Shown here: one piece after another, positions 1 to 11,971 of the stretch | How the letters are laid out: each line of letters opens with the position of its first letter | Numbering within the stretch: the stretch's first letter is position 1 | Assembly: GCF_002261225.1 (NCBI RefSeq) | Contig: NZ_NEVM01000001.1 | Span: 1,984,001 to 2,048,000 of the forward strand | Origin: Bordetella genomosp. 10 | GTDB lineage: Bacteria; Pseudomonadota; Gammaproteobacteria; Burkholderiales; Burkholderiaceae_B | Direction of reading: 5' to 3' | DNA: 64,000 nt | Translations under genes and position numbers: made by a program | Notes under the pieces: model-generated | Database searches by the model: none | Seen by the model: only the letters and a program-made list of their open reading frames with translations | Told to the model about the DNA's origin: nothing

Positions 1-164
1 GGCGTATTGCCCTGGGGCGTAAAGATGACGATGGAATAGTGGGTATTGGGAAGCGAGTCGACGCCTACGTCCAGGGTGTAGTCATGCGCGGCCCGCGCGC
101 CGTTCATCAAACCCATCGCCAGCGCCAGCCCGATGCCGAGTTTCACGATCACGTCTTTGACCAT
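1..164 (-). CDS. Secreted protein of unknown function, N-terminal fragment
   Basis: The gene runs off the left edge; only its first 54 codons are visible. The ATG at 162-164 is preceded by a good ribosome binding site (GGAGG, 8 bases away). The peptide opens with a short basic segment, then a hydrophobic stretch rich in Leu, Ala and Gly, and ends the leader with ARA before AHDYTLD, which is a typical signal peptidase I site. The mature part seen is too short to place in a family. Export is inferred from the leader; function is unknown. Confidence 0.6.
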   Translation of the reverse strand, partial: MVKDVIVKLGIGLALAMGLMNGARAAHDYTLDVGVDSLPNTHYSIVIFTPQGNT

Positions 165-291
165 GGTTAGGTCCTCCGAGGTTGTGGGACAGCCATATGC
201 GGCAAGACGGTTGGAAATGTAGGGCCGATCGCGCCGGCCGGCCGTTGTCTTCGGTCGCTTCCGTTTTGTTTTCCTGTACCGGAAAAGTATC

Positions 292-331
292 GGAAAAGAA
301 AAAGCCGGCGTCCCGTGAAGGGAGCCGGCTT
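292..331 (-). terminator. Rho-independent terminator of tex
   Basis: An 8-base stem, AAGCCGGC at 302-309 paired with GCCGGCTT at 324-331, is followed on the minus strand by a T-rich tract (complement of the A-run at about 292-303). It lies about 40 bases past the tex stop codon. Confidence 0.75.
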
Positions 332-371
332 CGCCGTCCGCGCTGCCTGGCGCCTGGCGCTTCAGCTTCGC

Positions 372-2789
<2,418 letters not shown>

Positions 2790-3011
2790 CTCGATACAAC
2801 GACAAAAGGGAAAGAGAAAGCCGTCCCCGGCGGGTCTGCCACCCGGGACGCCCCGTGGGCAAGAGGCGGATTGTGCCACACGCCCGAGGCGGCCCGCGCC
2901 CCGCGGCGGGGGATTTTGTCCCTTTTTACCGCGAGATACACGCTGGAACGGTATCATTGCGGTTGGCGGCCACGGCGATCCGTGGTCGCTCCGTTTCTTA
3001 CTTCTCTCCCT

Positions 3012-5243
3012 ATGCTGGACCTGGAAATCACCGACTTTTTCGCCGCCGACGGCCCGCTGGCGCGCGCCCTGCCGGGCTATCGCATGCGTGAGTCGCAGGT
3101 GGCGCTGGCGCAGGCCATCGAAAGCGCCATCGCCGGCCGCGACACCCTCGTGGCCGAGGCGGGCACCGGCATCGGGAAGACCTGGGCCTACCTGGTGCCC
3201 GCCTTCCTGGGCGGCGGCAAGGTGCTGGTCTCCACCGGCACGCGCACCCTGCAGGACCAGTTGTATGCGCGGGACCTGCCGCGCGTGCGCGCCGCGCTGT
3301 CGGTGCCGATCACGGCCGCCCTGCTCAAGGGGCGCGGCAATTATCTCTGCCACTATCACCTGGACCGCCTGTCCGGCGACGAGCGCGCGCTGAAGTCGCG
3401 CGCCGAGGTCAGCCAGTTGCGCCACATCCAGAAATTCGCGGTCCACACCAAGACCGGCGATCGCGCCGACCTTGCGCAGGTGCCGGAAGACGCCGACATC
3501 TGGTCGCGCGTGACGTCCACCCGGGAAAACTGCCTGGGCCAGGAGTGTCCGCGCATCCGCGACTGCTTCGTGGTCAAGGCGCGGCGCCAGGCCCAGGAGG
3601 CCGACGTGGTGGTGGTCAACCACGCGCTGTTCATGGCCGACCTGGTGCTGCGCGAGGAGGGCGTGACGGACCTGCTGCCCGAGGCCGATACCGTCATCTT
3701 CGACGAGGCGCATCAACTGCCGGATACCGCCACCCGTTTTCTCGGCAGCAGCGTCTCTACCCATCAGTTCCTGGATTTCGGCCGCGCCGCCGAGGCCGCC
3801 GGCCTGGCCTATGCGCGCGAGGCCACCAACTGGAGCGAAGCCGGCCGCCAGGTCGAGCACGCCGCGCGCGAGCTGCGCCTGTCCTGTGCCGCCGTCGAGC
3901 GCATGCCGGGCCGCAAGGCCACGTTCGAGGCCATGCCCGACGCGGACGCGTTCGACGCCGCGCTGGCGGCCCTGTCGGACACCATCAAGTCGGTGACGCA
4001 GGGATTGACGCAGGTCGCGGAGAAGCATCCCGACCTGATGGCGGCGGCGCGGCTGGGCGCGGACCTGCTGGTGCGCCTGAAACGCTGGTCGACGCCCGCG
4101 CGGGCGGGCGGCGCGGGCGCGCAGGAGGCCGACGACGCCGAGATACTGGCGGCCTGGGCGGCGTCGCAGGACGCCGTGAAGGCGCTGGACGGCGTCACCG
4201 AGATGTCCCAGGGCGCCGAGGAGGCGCTTGCCGCGGAACTGCTGGAGGGCGCGGCCAGGTCCGCGGGCCGCCGCGACGCCGCGCCGGCGCCGCCGGCCAA
4301 GCTGGAATGGACGGGCCCGGCGGTGCGCTGGGTCGAGCATGGCCTGCACCACGTGCGGCTGCACTCCGCGCCGCTCTCCGTGGCGCAGGCGTTTTCGCGC
4401 TTCCGCAAGCCGGGCCAGGCCTGGATACTGACCTCGGCCACGCTGTCGGTGCATGGCGACTTCGGCCATTTCACGCGGCAACTGGGGCTGCGGGAGGCCC
4501 GGACCGGCCATTGGGAATCCCCCTTCGACTACGGGGAGCAGGGGCTGTTGTTCGTGCCCAAGGGCTTGCCCGAGCCGCAGGCGCCCAACTATGCCGAGCG
4601 TTTCGTCGAGACCTTGATGCCCTTGCTGCACGCCAGCCCGGGCGGCGCGCTGGTGCTGTGCACGACCCTGCGCGCGGTGGAGCGTTTCGCCGGCCTGCTG
4701 GCCGACGAGTTCGACCGCGCCGGCGTGGCGTGGCCGCTGCTGCGCCAGGGCGAGGGCACGCGGCGCGACCTGCTGGAACGCTTCCGCACGCTGACCCATC
4801 CGGTGCTGGTGGGCAGCGCCAGTTTCTGGGAAGGCATCGACCTGCCGGGAGACATCCTGACGCTGGTGGCCATCGACAAACTGCCGTTCGCGCCGCCGGA
4901 CGATCCGGTGATCGAGGCGCGCTTGCGCGAATGCCGCGAGCGCGGCGGCAATCCTTTCGCCGAGTACCAGTTGCCGGAAGCGGCGATCGCCCTCAAGCAG
5001 GGCGCGGGGCGCCTGATCCGCACGATGTCGGATTGGGGCGTGCTGATGGTCGGCGACGTGCGCCTGGTCGAGAAAAGCTACGGCAAGCGCCTGTGGCGCG
5101 GCCTGCCGCCCTTTGCCCGCACGCGCGAGCTGAACGAGGCGCTGGGCTTCCTGGAACGCAAGGCCGGCGCGGCGCGCGAGGCCCGCGGCGGGACGGACGG
5201 CGGACAGGGCGCGGACGGCGAGCCGGGGAAGGACGGCGAGTAG
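3012..5243 (+). CDS. DinG/YoaA-type Fe-S DNA helicase
   Basis: A 743-residue superfamily 2 helicase of the XPD/DinG/YoaA group, which unwinds DNA 5'-3' in repair and at R-loops or stalled forks. Walker A AGTGIGKT lies at residues 50-57, and the Walker B/DEAH box reads VIFDEAHQL near residue 230. Cysteines in NYLC, NCLGQEC and DC lie between them, as expected for the 4Fe-4S domain. C-terminal motifs [12 protein letters not shown] and QGAGRLIR match motifs V and VI. The ATG giving [10 protein letters not shown] was chosen because homology begins there. Size and lack of a long N-terminal extension favour YoaA-like over DinG; this is not certain. A strong terminator follows. Confidence 0.88.
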   Translation: MLDLEITDFFAADGPLARALPGYRMRESQVALAQAIESAIAGRDTLVAEAGTGIGKTWAYLVPAFLGGGKVLVSTGTRTLQDQLYARDLPRVRAALSVPITAALLKGRGNYLCHYHLDRLSGDERALKSRAEVSQLRHIQKFAVHTKTGDRADLAQVPEDADIWSRVTSTRENCLGQECPRIRDCFVVKARRQAQEADVVVVNHALFMADLVLREEGVTDLLPEADTVIFDEAHQLPDTATRFLGSSVSTHQFLDFGRAAEAAGLAYAREATNWSEAGRQVEHAARELRLSCAAVERMPGRKATFEAMPDADAFDAALAALSDTIKSVTQGLTQVAEKHPDLMAAARLGADLLVRLKRWSTPARAGGAGAQEADDAEILAAWAASQDAVKALDGVTEMSQGAEEALAAELLEGAARSAGRRDAAPAPPAKLEWTGPAVRWVEHGLHHVRLHSAPLSVAQAFSRFRKPGQAWILTSATLSVHGDFGHFTRQLGLREARTGHWESPFDYGEQGLLFVPKGLPEPQAPNYAERFVETLMPLLHASPGGALVLCTTLRAVERFAGLLADEFDRAGVAWPLLRQGEGTRRDLLERFRTLTHPVLVGSASFWEGIDLPGDILTLVAIDKLPFAPPDDPVIEARLRECRERGGNPFAEYQLPEAAIALKQGAGRLIRTMSDWGVLMVGDVRLVEKSYGKRLWRGLPPFARTRELNEALGFLERKAGAAREARGGTDGGQGADGEPGKDGE

Positions 5244-5269
5244 GGGACCGACGGCGAGCAATAAAAAAA

Positions 5270-5302
5270 CGAGGGCCGCGCGATGCGGCCCTCGTCTTTT
5301 TT
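5270..5302 (+). terminator. Rho-independent terminator after the helicase gene
   Basis: A perfect 10-base stem (CGAGGGCCGC / GCGGCCCTCG) with a 5-base loop is followed by TCTTTTTT. An A-run upstream of the stem means it can also act on the minus strand, downstream of bamD. Confidence 0.9.
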
Positions 5303-5403
5303 CCTTGAATTCTCCCAGATCGAAACCAACACTTCGACCAGGAGACCGGGCGGGCGGCGGCTATCGGCTGCTATCGGCTATACCGGGCAGCCGCGTCCGT
5401 GCC

Positions 5404-6252
5404 TCAGAACCAGCCCCAGGGATCCCACCAGGCCTTGTCCACCTTGAAGCCCTGCTGGGGGAATTTGCTGTTCGGATAGTTCCGGTCCAGCACGCGCTGG
5501 GCGTCGTTCTTCAGGTCCGGCATGTTCAGCTTGTCGTAGGCCAGGACCATGATGTACAGCGCTTCCTCGGCGGCGGGGGCGCCCTCGAAGTCGGTGATCA
5601 CGGTCTGCGCGCGGTTGGCCGCCGCGACGTAGGCGCCGCGCTCGTAGTAGTAGCGGGCCACGTGCACTTCGTTCATGGCGATGGCGTTGACCAGCCAGGC
5701 CATGCGCTGCTTGGCGTCGGGCACGTACTTGCTGTCCGGGAAGCGGTTGATCAGCTCGGTGAAGGCGTCATACGACGCGCGCAGGCCCTTCGGGTCCCGT
5801 TCGCTGGGATCCTGGCCGGTGACGCTGGTCATGAAGGCGCTGGCCGGCGTGAAGTTGATCAGCCCCTTCAGGTACAGGACGTAGTCGGTGCCCGGGTGGT
5901 TGGGATAAAGCTGCTGGAAACGGTCGATGGCCGCGAGCGCTTGCTCGTTTTCACCGTCCTTCCAGTTGATGTACGCGACGTCGATCAGGGCTTGTTGGGC
6001 ATAGACGCCAAAGGGATAGCGGCTTTCGACCGCCGTCATACGCTCGCGCGCATCCTTCCAGTTGCCCGCCGACATTTCCTGCTTGCCGTCGGCATACAGT
6101 TGCTCGGCGCTCCAGCCGGCGGTTTTGTCGTATTTGGCGCTGGTCGTGCCGCACGCGGCGAGGACCAGGGTGAAGAGCAGGGCGAAGAATGTACGCGCGA
6201 CCGACCCGAATCGGGAGGCGTGGATTGAGTGGGCGGGAACGCGGAGAATCAC
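5404..6252 (-). CDS. bamD: Outer membrane assembly lipoprotein BamD
   Basis: A 282-residue lipoprotein subunit of the BAM complex that folds beta-barrel proteins into the outer membrane. The lipobox LVLAAC places the lipidated Cys near residue 34, followed by tetratricopeptide-type repeats (for example SAEQLYADGKQEMSAGNWKD and LINRFPDSKYVPDAKQRMAW). I chose the GTG at 6250-6252 because an AAGGAA ribosome site lies about 10 bases upstream and the signal peptide then has normal length; the frame stays open to 6309, which would overlap the divergent rluD start. The C-terminus ends in a Trp-rich DKAWWDPWGWF. Confidence 0.92.
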   Translation of the reverse strand: MILRVPAHSIHASRFGSVARTFFALLFTLVLAACGTTSAKYDKTAGWSAEQLYADGKQEMSAGNWKDARERMTAVESRYPFGVYAQQALIDVAYINWKDGENEQALAAIDRFQQLYPNHPGTDYVLYLKGLINFTPASAFMTSVTGQDPSERDPKGLRASYDAFTELINRFPDSKYVPDAKQRMAWLVNAIAMNEVHVARYYYERGAYVAAANRAQTVITDFEGAPAAEEALYIMVLAYDKLNMPDLKNDAQRVLDRNYPNSKFPQQGFKVDKAWWDPWGWF

Positions 6253-6307
6253 GACGGTTGTTTCCTTGGTGTTAGCATGGCTGCGGTCGATTATATGATT
6301 TGTCTCC

Positions 6308-7264
6308 ATGTCCGATATAGCCGCGACTGCGGAATTCCCGTCCGACGACGAACCGCAGACCTTGCGCCTGCCCTTGAACGCCCCCGCCGACCGTCTCGAT
6401 AAAGTGCTGGCCGGCTATTTGACGGACCATTCGCGCAGCCGCCTGCAAGGCTGGATCGAGGCCGGACACGTCCTGGTCAACGGCGCGCCGGCCAAGGTGC
6501 GCCAGCTCGTGGGACCGGGCGATGTCCTGACGATCTGGGCGCAGCCGGCGCCCGAAAGCCTGGCCTACACCCCGGAACCGGTCGATTTCGGCGTGGTGCA
6601 GGCCAGCCCGGACTGGATCGTGGTGGACAAGCCGGCCGGCCTGGTCACCCATCCCGGCGCCGGCAACTGGACCGGCACGCTGCTCAACGGGCTGCTGTAC
6701 CGTTATCCCGAGCTCGCCACGGTGGCGCGCGCCGGCATCGTGCACCGGCTGGACAAGGACACCTCCGGCCTGATGGTGGTGGCGCGGACCGAGCGCGCCC
6801 AGACCCATCTGGTGCGCCAGTTGCAGGCGCGCAGCATGGGGCGGGAATACCTGGCGCTGGCGCACGGGCGGCTGGCGGCCGGCGGCACGGTGGACCGGGA
6901 AATCGGCCGCGACCCGCGGGTGCCGGTCAGGATGAGCGTGGAGCGGCCGGTGGCGCCCAAGCAGGCCATCACCCGTTATGAGCCGCGCCGCTGGGGCCTG
7001 GCCGACGGCGCGCCGGCCACCCTGGTGGCCTGTCGCCTGGAAACCGGCCGCACCCACCAGATCCGCGTGCACCTGGCCAGCCTGGGGCATCCGCTGCTGG
7101 GCGACGTGCTTTACGGCGGCCGCTGCGTGGCGGGCGCTACGCGGCAGATGCTGCACGCCCGCGCCCTGCATTTCGAGGATCCGGGCGGCGGCGGCGAGCG
7201 CGCCTTCGAAACGCCGCCCCCCGCCGACATGCAGGCCGTCCTCGATGCCGTGCAGTGGCAATGA
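6308..7264 (+). CDS. rluD: 23S rRNA pseudouridine synthase RluD
   Basis: A 318-residue enzyme that makes pseudouridines in helix 69 of 23S rRNA. An N-terminal S4 RNA-binding domain (about residues 25-75) precedes the catalytic domain, whose HRLDKDTSG motif (about residue 146) carries the nucleophilic aspartate; GRTHQIRVHLASLGHPLLGD is the second conserved block. Length and motifs fit RluD rather than RluA or RluC. It is divergent from bamD, an arrangement common in betaproteobacteria, and lies upstream of pgeF after a spacer filled by a duplicated repeat. Confidence 0.92.
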   Translation: MSDIAATAEFPSDDEPQTLRLPLNAPADRLDKVLAGYLTDHSRSRLQGWIEAGHVLVNGAPAKVRQLVGPGDVLTIWAQPAPESLAYTPEPVDFGVVQASPDWIVVDKPAGLVTHPGAGNWTGTLLNGLLYRYPELATVARAGIVHRLDKDTSGLMVVARTERAQTHLVRQLQARSMGREYLALAHGRLAAGGTVDREIGRDPRVPVRMSVERPVAPKQAITRYEPRRWGLADGAPATLVACRLETGRTHQIRVHLASLGHPLLGDVLYGGRCVAGATRQMLHARALHFEDPGGGGERAFETPPPADMQAVLDAVQWQ

Positions 7265-7265
7265 G

Positions 7266-7400
7266 CGCGCCGGGCCGCCCCAAGCGCGAATCCTCCCTCG
7301 GGGAGGGGGCGCGCAGCGACAGGAGGGCACACAATCAACGCGCCGGGCCGCCCCAAGCGCGAATCCTCCCTCGGGGAGGGGGTGCGTAGCGCCAGGAGGG
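7266..7400. repeat. Tandem duplication of a 62-base intergenic element
   Basis: Two copies, 7266-7327 and 7339-7400, sit 73 bases apart and differ at only a few positions. Each starts CGCGCCGGGCCGCCCCAAGC and contains the hairpin CCTCCC-TCGG-GGAGG. The pair fills most of the rluD-pgeF spacer. It looks like a dispersed non-coding repeat of this lineage rather than a gene. Confidence 0.85.
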
Positions 7401-7465
7401 TAGTCCAGTGAACTATTCATGCCCGGTTACCCGCCATCCCGGCGTTTCTCTCAGGTAAAGCATCC

Positions 7466-8287
7466 ATGCCGCAGCAAGCTTCCACCCCCGATACGCCCGT
7501 CCTGCCCGTGGTCAGCGGGCCGGCCTGGCCCGGTCTCCGCTATTTCTGCACGACCCGCGGCGGCGGGGTGGGGCGCGCGCCGCACGATACGCTGAACCTG
7601 GGCTTGCGCGCGGGCGACGATCCGGACGCCGTGGCGGAAAACCGCCGGCGCCTGCGCGCCATGCTGCCCGCCGAGCCGCTGTGGCTGAAGCAGGTCCACG
7701 GCAGCGGGGTCATCGACGCGGACCTGCCGCTGCCCGGCGCGGAACCGGGCGAGGACCCCGCCGCCGACAGCGCGGTGACCGCGCGCGCCGGCCGGGTGCT
7801 GGCCGTCATGGCGGCGGATTGCCTGCCCGTCATGCTGGTCGACCGCGACGCCACCGTGCTGGGCGCCGCGCACGCGGGCTGGCGCGGACTGTCGGGCGGC
7901 GTGCTGGAAAACGTGTTGGCGGCCCTGCGGCGCAAGAATCCGGCGGCGACGCAATGGCGGGCCTGGGTCGGTCCCGGCATCGGGCCGTCGGCGTTCGAGG
8001 TCGGCGAGGACGTCCTGCGCGCCTTTACCGACGGTGACGGCGACGACGACGGCCAGGCCGCCGCGCTGTTTCGCCCCTATCCCGGCCGGCCGGGCAAATG
8101 GCTCGCCGACCTGCCCGGGCTGGCGGCCCTGCGCCTGCGCCGCGCCGGCGTGCAGGACGTGCACGTCAGCGGCCTGTGCACGTATACCGACCACGAGCGC
8201 TTTTTTTCCTATCGCCGCGACGGCGCCACCGGCCGCATGGCCATGCTGGCATGGCTGGAACCCGGCGAGGCCGCTCGCTACCCCTGA
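7466..8287 (+). CDS. pgeF: Peptidoglycan editing factor PgeF (YfiH family)
   Basis: A 273-residue member of the YfiH/DUF152 family, once called multicopper polyphenol oxidase (laccase) and now known as a cytoplasmic editing enzyme that removes wrongly incorporated L-Ser from peptidoglycan precursors. The zinc-site motifs are present: KQVHG, ADCLPVML and AHAGWRGL, then GPGIG and the C-terminal GLCTYTD. The order rluD-pgeF is typical. An acidic run GDGDDDG near residue 190 appears to be a local insertion. Confidence 0.9.
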   Translation: MPQQASTPDTPVLPVVSGPAWPGLRYFCTTRGGGVGRAPHDTLNLGLRAGDDPDAVAENRRRLRAMLPAEPLWLKQVHGSGVIDADLPLPGAEPGEDPAADSAVTARAGRVLAVMAADCLPVMLVDRDATVLGAAHAGWRGLSGGVLENVLAALRRKNPAATQWRAWVGPGIGPSAFEVGEDVLRAFTDGDGDDDGQAAALFRPYPGRPGKWLADLPGLAALRLRRAGVQDVHVSGLCTYTDHERFFSYRRDGATGRMAMLAWLEPGEAARYP

Positions 8288-8364
8288 GGTTACCCGCATT
8301 GACAGCCCTCGCGGCGACAATGCACCATCCCTGCAAAAGCCATCATTCATAACAAGGTGTTGAG

Positions 8365-10002
8365 GTGACAGCCCATCAATCCGCAGCATGGCCCGTTCCG
8401 GTGGGCGTGGCGCCGGACGTCCTGGCTCAGATCCAGGCGGATTTCGCCCGCGATTGGCAACGTCTGATGGACGATGCCCGGCAGGGGCAGCTTGCCGCGC
8501 CGACCGATCGCCGTTTCGCCGGCGAGGCGTGGCGCGGCAGCGCGCAGCATTTGCTGATGGCGCATGCCTATCTATTGTCGGCCAAGGCCATGGAACGCAT
8601 GGTCGACGCCGCCGACGTCAGCGACGCGCTGCGCGCGCGGCTGCGATTTTCGGTGATGCAATGGGTCGACGCCATCGCGCCGTCCAATTTCCTTGCGCTC
8701 AATCCCGAAGCCCAGCAGTCCATCGTGGCCTCGGCCGGCAAGGCGCTGGACGTCGGACTGTCCAACCTGATCGCCGACTTGCGCAAGGGCCGCATTTCGC
8801 AGACCGACGAAAGCCAGTTCGAGATCGGCGTCAACGTGGCCACCACGCCCGGCCAGGTGGTGTACGAGAACAAGCTGTTCCAGTTGATCCAGTACGCGCC
8901 CACCACCGAGCGGGTGCATGAGCGGCCGCTGGTCATCATCCCGCCCAACATCAACAAGTTCTACATCCTGGACCTGCAGCCGGCCAATTCCCTCGTGCGC
9001 CATGCGGTGGATGCCGGTCTCACCGTGTTCATGGTGTCGTGGCGCAATCCGGTGGCCGGCGACAAGGACGGGACGGAGCACGCCTCCTGGTCGGATTACC
9101 TGGACGAGGCCGTGCTGCGCGCCCTGGCCGTCGCCAGCGAGATCAGCGGGCAGGACCAGGTCAACGCGCTGGGCTTCTGCGTCGGCGGCACCATGCTGGC
9201 CTCGGCCCTGGCGCTGGCCGAGGCGCGCGGCGAGCAGCCCGTGGCCGCCTTGACGCTGCTCACGGCCCTGCTGGATTTCCGCGACACCGGCGTGCTGAAC
9301 GTCTTCGTCGACGAGACCCACGCCCTGCTGCGGGACCGGCAACTGGGCGGCGGCGGGCTGATGTCCGGCCGCGAGCTGGCCACCACCTTCAGCTTCCTGC
9401 GCCCGAACGAGCTGGTCTGGAACTACGTGGTGGGCAACTACCTGAAGGGCCAGACGCCGCCGGCCTTCGATCTCCTGTTCTGGAATGCCGACGGCACCAA
9501 CCTGCCGGGGCCGTTCTTCGCCTGGTATTTCCGCAATACCTATCTGGAAAACAATCTGAAGGTCCCCGGCCGCTGCACGGCCGCGGGGCTGCCGCTGGAC
9601 CTGACCCGCCTGTCGATGCCGGTCTACATCTACGGCTCGCGCGAAGACCATATCGTGCCGTGGCCGTCGGCCTATGCCTCGACGCAATTGCTGCGCGGTC
9701 CGCGGCGTTTCGTGCTGGGCGCCTCGGGCCACATCGCGGGTGTCATCAATCCGCCCGCCAAGCAGCGGCGCAGCTACTGGGTGGTGGGCGAGGAAGCAGG
9801 GGGGGACGATTATCTGCCGGGCGATCCGGTGGCGTGGCTGGGCCGCGCCACCGAACACGCGGGCAGTTGGTGGCCGGATTGGCTGGCCTGGCTGGCGCCG
9901 CACGGCGGCCGCCTGGTCAAGGCGCCCGCCAAGCAAGGCAGCAAGGCCTATCCGCCGTTGGAGCCGGCGCCGGGCCGATATGTGAAAGTGCGGGCCATGT
10001 AG
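8365..10002 (+). CDS. phaC: Polyhydroxyalkanoate synthase, class I
   Basis: A 545-residue polymerase that joins (R)-3-hydroxyacyl-CoA units, usually 3-hydroxybutyryl-CoA, into storage polyester on granules. The lipase-like box is GFCVGGTM, whose Cys is the acylated nucleophile; the catalytic Asp is in YGSREDHIVPW and the His in GASGHIAGVINPP. It is slightly shorter than many class I enzymes. The start is a GTG at 8365-8367 with AAGG about 8 bases upstream. The ketothiolase gene phaA that often follows is absent; phaB comes next after about 100 bases. Confidence 0.94.
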   Translation: MTAHQSAAWPVPVGVAPDVLAQIQADFARDWQRLMDDARQGQLAAPTDRRFAGEAWRGSAQHLLMAHAYLLSAKAMERMVDAADVSDALRARLRFSVMQWVDAIAPSNFLALNPEAQQSIVASAGKALDVGLSNLIADLRKGRISQTDESQFEIGVNVATTPGQVVYENKLFQLIQYAPTTERVHERPLVIIPPNINKFYILDLQPANSLVRHAVDAGLTVFMVSWRNPVAGDKDGTEHASWSDYLDEAVLRALAVASEISGQDQVNALGFCVGGTMLASALALAEARGEQPVAALTLLTALLDFRDTGVLNVFVDETHALLRDRQLGGGGLMSGRELATTFSFLRPNELVWNYVVGNYLKGQTPPAFDLLFWNADGTNLPGPFFAWYFRNTYLENNLKVPGRCTAAGLPLDLTRLSMPVYIYGSREDHIVPWPSAYASTQLLRGPRRFVLGASGHIAGVINPPAKQRRSYWVVGEEAGGDDYLPGDPVAWLGRATEHAGSWWPDWLAWLAPHGGRLVKAPAKQGSKAYPPLEPAPGRYVKVRAM

Positions 10003-10105
10003 CATCGGCCCTGATGTCAATAAGCGTAGTCAATAAGCGTAGCTGCATCTCCGGGGCAATGTATTCCGGACTGAAGTACCCCCGCGACAGAAACAGGAGA
10101 ATTCA

Positions 10106-10843
10106 ATGAGCGATAAATTGGCATATGTGACGGGCGGCATGGGCGGCATCGGCACCGCGATCTGCCAGCGCCTGGCCAAGGACGGGTTTCGCGTGGTTGC
10201 GGGTTGCGGTCCTAGCCGCAATTACCAGCAGTGGCTGGATGAGCAGTCGGCGCAGGGTTATAACTTCTATGCGTCCGTCGGCAACGTATCGGATTGGGAT
10301 TCCACGCAGGCCGCGTTCGACAAGGTGCGGCAGGACTACGGCCACGTCGACGTGCTGGTGAACAATGCCGGCATCACGCGCGACGGCTTGTTCCGCAAGA
10401 TGACGCTGGACGACTGGCGCGCGGTGATCGACACCAACCTGAACAGCCTGTTCAACGTGACCAAGCAGGTGCTGGATCCCATGGTCGACCGCCAATGGGG
10501 CCGCATCATCAACATCAGCTCGGTCAACGGCCAGAAAGGGCAGTTCGGGCAGACCAACTATTCCACCGCCAAGGCGGGCATCCATGGCTTCACCATGGCC
10601 CTGGCGCAGGAAGTGGCCAGCAAGGGCGTGACGGTCAACACGATTTCGCCGGGCTATATCGGGACGGACATGGTGCGCGCCATCCGGCCGGACATGCTGG
10701 AAAAGATCGTCGCCACGATACCCGTGCGGCGGCTGGGCACGCCGGAGGAAATCGCCTCCATCGTGTCGTGGCTGGCGTCGGATCAATCCGGCTTCGCCAC
10801 CGGCGCGGACTTCTCGCTGAACGGCGGCCTGCACATGCATTGA
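10106..10843 (+). CDS. phaB: Acetoacetyl-CoA reductase PhaB
   Basis: A 245-residue short-chain dehydrogenase that makes (R)-3-hydroxybutyryl-CoA for PhaC using NADPH. The cofactor loop is VTGGMGGIGTAI, the structural motif NNAG, and the catalytic Ser-Tyr-Lys lie in NISSVNGQKGQFGQTNYSTAK. The sequence GQKGQFGQTNYS is typical of PhaB rather than FabG. A good ribosome site (ACAGGAGAA) precedes the ATG. A very stable hairpin separates it from phaR. Confidence 0.94.
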   Translation: MSDKLAYVTGGMGGIGTAICQRLAKDGFRVVAGCGPSRNYQQWLDEQSAQGYNFYASVGNVSDWDSTQAAFDKVRQDYGHVDVLVNNAGITRDGLFRKMTLDDWRAVIDTNLNSLFNVTKQVLDPMVDRQWGRIINISSVNGQKGQFGQTNYSTAKAGIHGFTMALAQEVASKGVTVNTISPGYIGTDMVRAIRPDMLEKIVATIPVRRLGTPEEIASIVSWLASDQSGFATGADFSLNGGLHMH

Positions 10844-10860
10844 GCGGGCTGGCCATGGAC

Positions 10861-10894
10861 GCTCGCGCGGCGCCAGGCCAGGCGCCGCGCGAGC
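10861..10894. terminator. Perfect 14-base hairpin between phaB and phaR
   Basis: GCTCGCGCGGCGCC pairs perfectly with GGCGCCGCGCGAGC around a 6-base loop, 17 bases after the phaB stop. No T-run follows, so whether it terminates, pauses or stabilises the phaB mRNA 3' end cannot be told from sequence. Confidence 0.55.
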
Positions 10895-10952
10895 GAGGTG
10901 ACAACCTTCATTCCTACAAATACAACGCGATCGACCCAAGCTGGGGATAACC

Positions 10953-11513
10953 ATGACGCAAACGCAAACAGGCGCGGCGACGCGCCTGATCAAGAAATAT
11001 CCGAATCGCCGTTTATACGACACGCAGACCAGCACCTACATCACACTGGCCGACGTCAAGCAACTGGTGCTGGCCTCCGAGAACTTCCAGGTCGTCGACG
11101 CCAAGAGCGGCGAGGACCTGACCCGCAGCATCCTGCTGCAGATCATCCTGGAGGAAGAGGGGGGCGGCGTGCCCATGTTCTCGTCGAACATGCTGGCGCA
11201 GATCATCCGCTTCTACGGCAACGCGATGCAGGGCATCATGGGGTCCTACCTGGAAAAGAACATCCAGGCCTTCATGGAAATCCAGGAGCGCATGGCCGAA
11301 CAGTCCAAGGGCCTGTACGGCAACCAGTTCGGCCCCGAGGCCTGGACCCAGTTCATGAACGGCCAGACGCCGATGATGCAGAACATGATGAACAGCTACA
11401 TCGAGCAGAGCAAGAACCTGTTCGTGCAGATGCAGGACAAGATGCAGGACCAGACCCGTTCGATGTTCTCGAATTTTCCTTTTTCCGGAAATACGCCGAA
11501 CACCCGCAAATAG
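10953..11513 (+). CDS. phaR: PHB synthesis repressor PhaR
   Basis: A 186-residue protein with the PHB/PHA accumulation regulator DNA-binding domain at the N-terminus (RLIKKYPNRRLYDTQTSTYITL, then the PHB_acc region). PhaR proteins repress the phasin gene phaP and their own gene, and are titrated off DNA by nascent polymer granules. The C-terminal half is Met-, Gln- and Phe-rich (MMQNMMNSYIEQSKN), consistent with polymer binding. No phasin gene is visible in the window, so its main target lies elsewhere. Confidence 0.93.
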   Translation: MTQTQTGAATRLIKKYPNRRLYDTQTSTYITLADVKQLVLASENFQVVDAKSGEDLTRSILLQIILEEEGGGVPMFSSNMLAQIIRFYGNAMQGIMGSYLEKNIQAFMEIQERMAEQSKGLYGNQFGPEAWTQFMNGQTPMMQNMMNSYIEQSKNLFVQMQDKMQDQTRSMFSNFPFSGNTPNTRK

Positions 11514-11710
11514 GGAAGCCCACCCCTGAGGGAAGCCCACCCTAAGGGAAGCCCACCCCCTACCCGCTTCGCGGGCCCCCTCAAAGGGGGCGACGTCGGC
11601 GGACCGGCAGAGCCGGATCCGCGACGCCCTGGATGGGCATCGAGGCTTGCGGCCGGCCTTTCCTGCCGCCGGGGCGCCAAGGGAAGCCCACCTCGTGCCC
11701 GCTTCGCGGG
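11513..11710. repeat. Cluster of dispersed short repeats downstream of phaR
   Basis: GGGAAGCCCACC occurs four times (11513-11524, 11530-11541, 11546-11557, 11681-11692), the first overlapping the phaR stop codon. The palindrome CCCGCTTCGCGGG occurs twice (11563-11575 and 11698-11710), each followed by GCCCC. The 458-base stretch 11514-11971 holds no convincing gene; its last 250 bases, of lower GC, must carry the ftrA promoter. Confidence 0.8.
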
Positions 11711-11971
11711 CCCCTCGGGAGCAGCAAGCGGCTGCTGCTTCCGTATCTTCGCGGCGCGCTGGATGTATTACCATCCCGTGTCGCGTCATAAAACCCTGCT
11801 ACCGACCCTGACTTATACGGCCCCTTTTAAGGTCATGGTAAGCTTCGTGCGTTAGCCTTATGCGAACGGTTCTTGTTTGCATTATTCTTGTAATTTCCGA
11901 ATGATGAACGGGAACGGCTTGCAAAGCTGACGGTCTATTGGTCGATTGCATAACCCGAAGGAAGATCTCTC

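Noticed and set aside
11880..11960. Possible Fur box before ftrA
   Set aside because: FtrABCD is Fur-regulated in Bordetella and the region is AT-rich (TGCATTATTCTTGTAAT), but the match to the 19-base consensus is too weak to call by eye.
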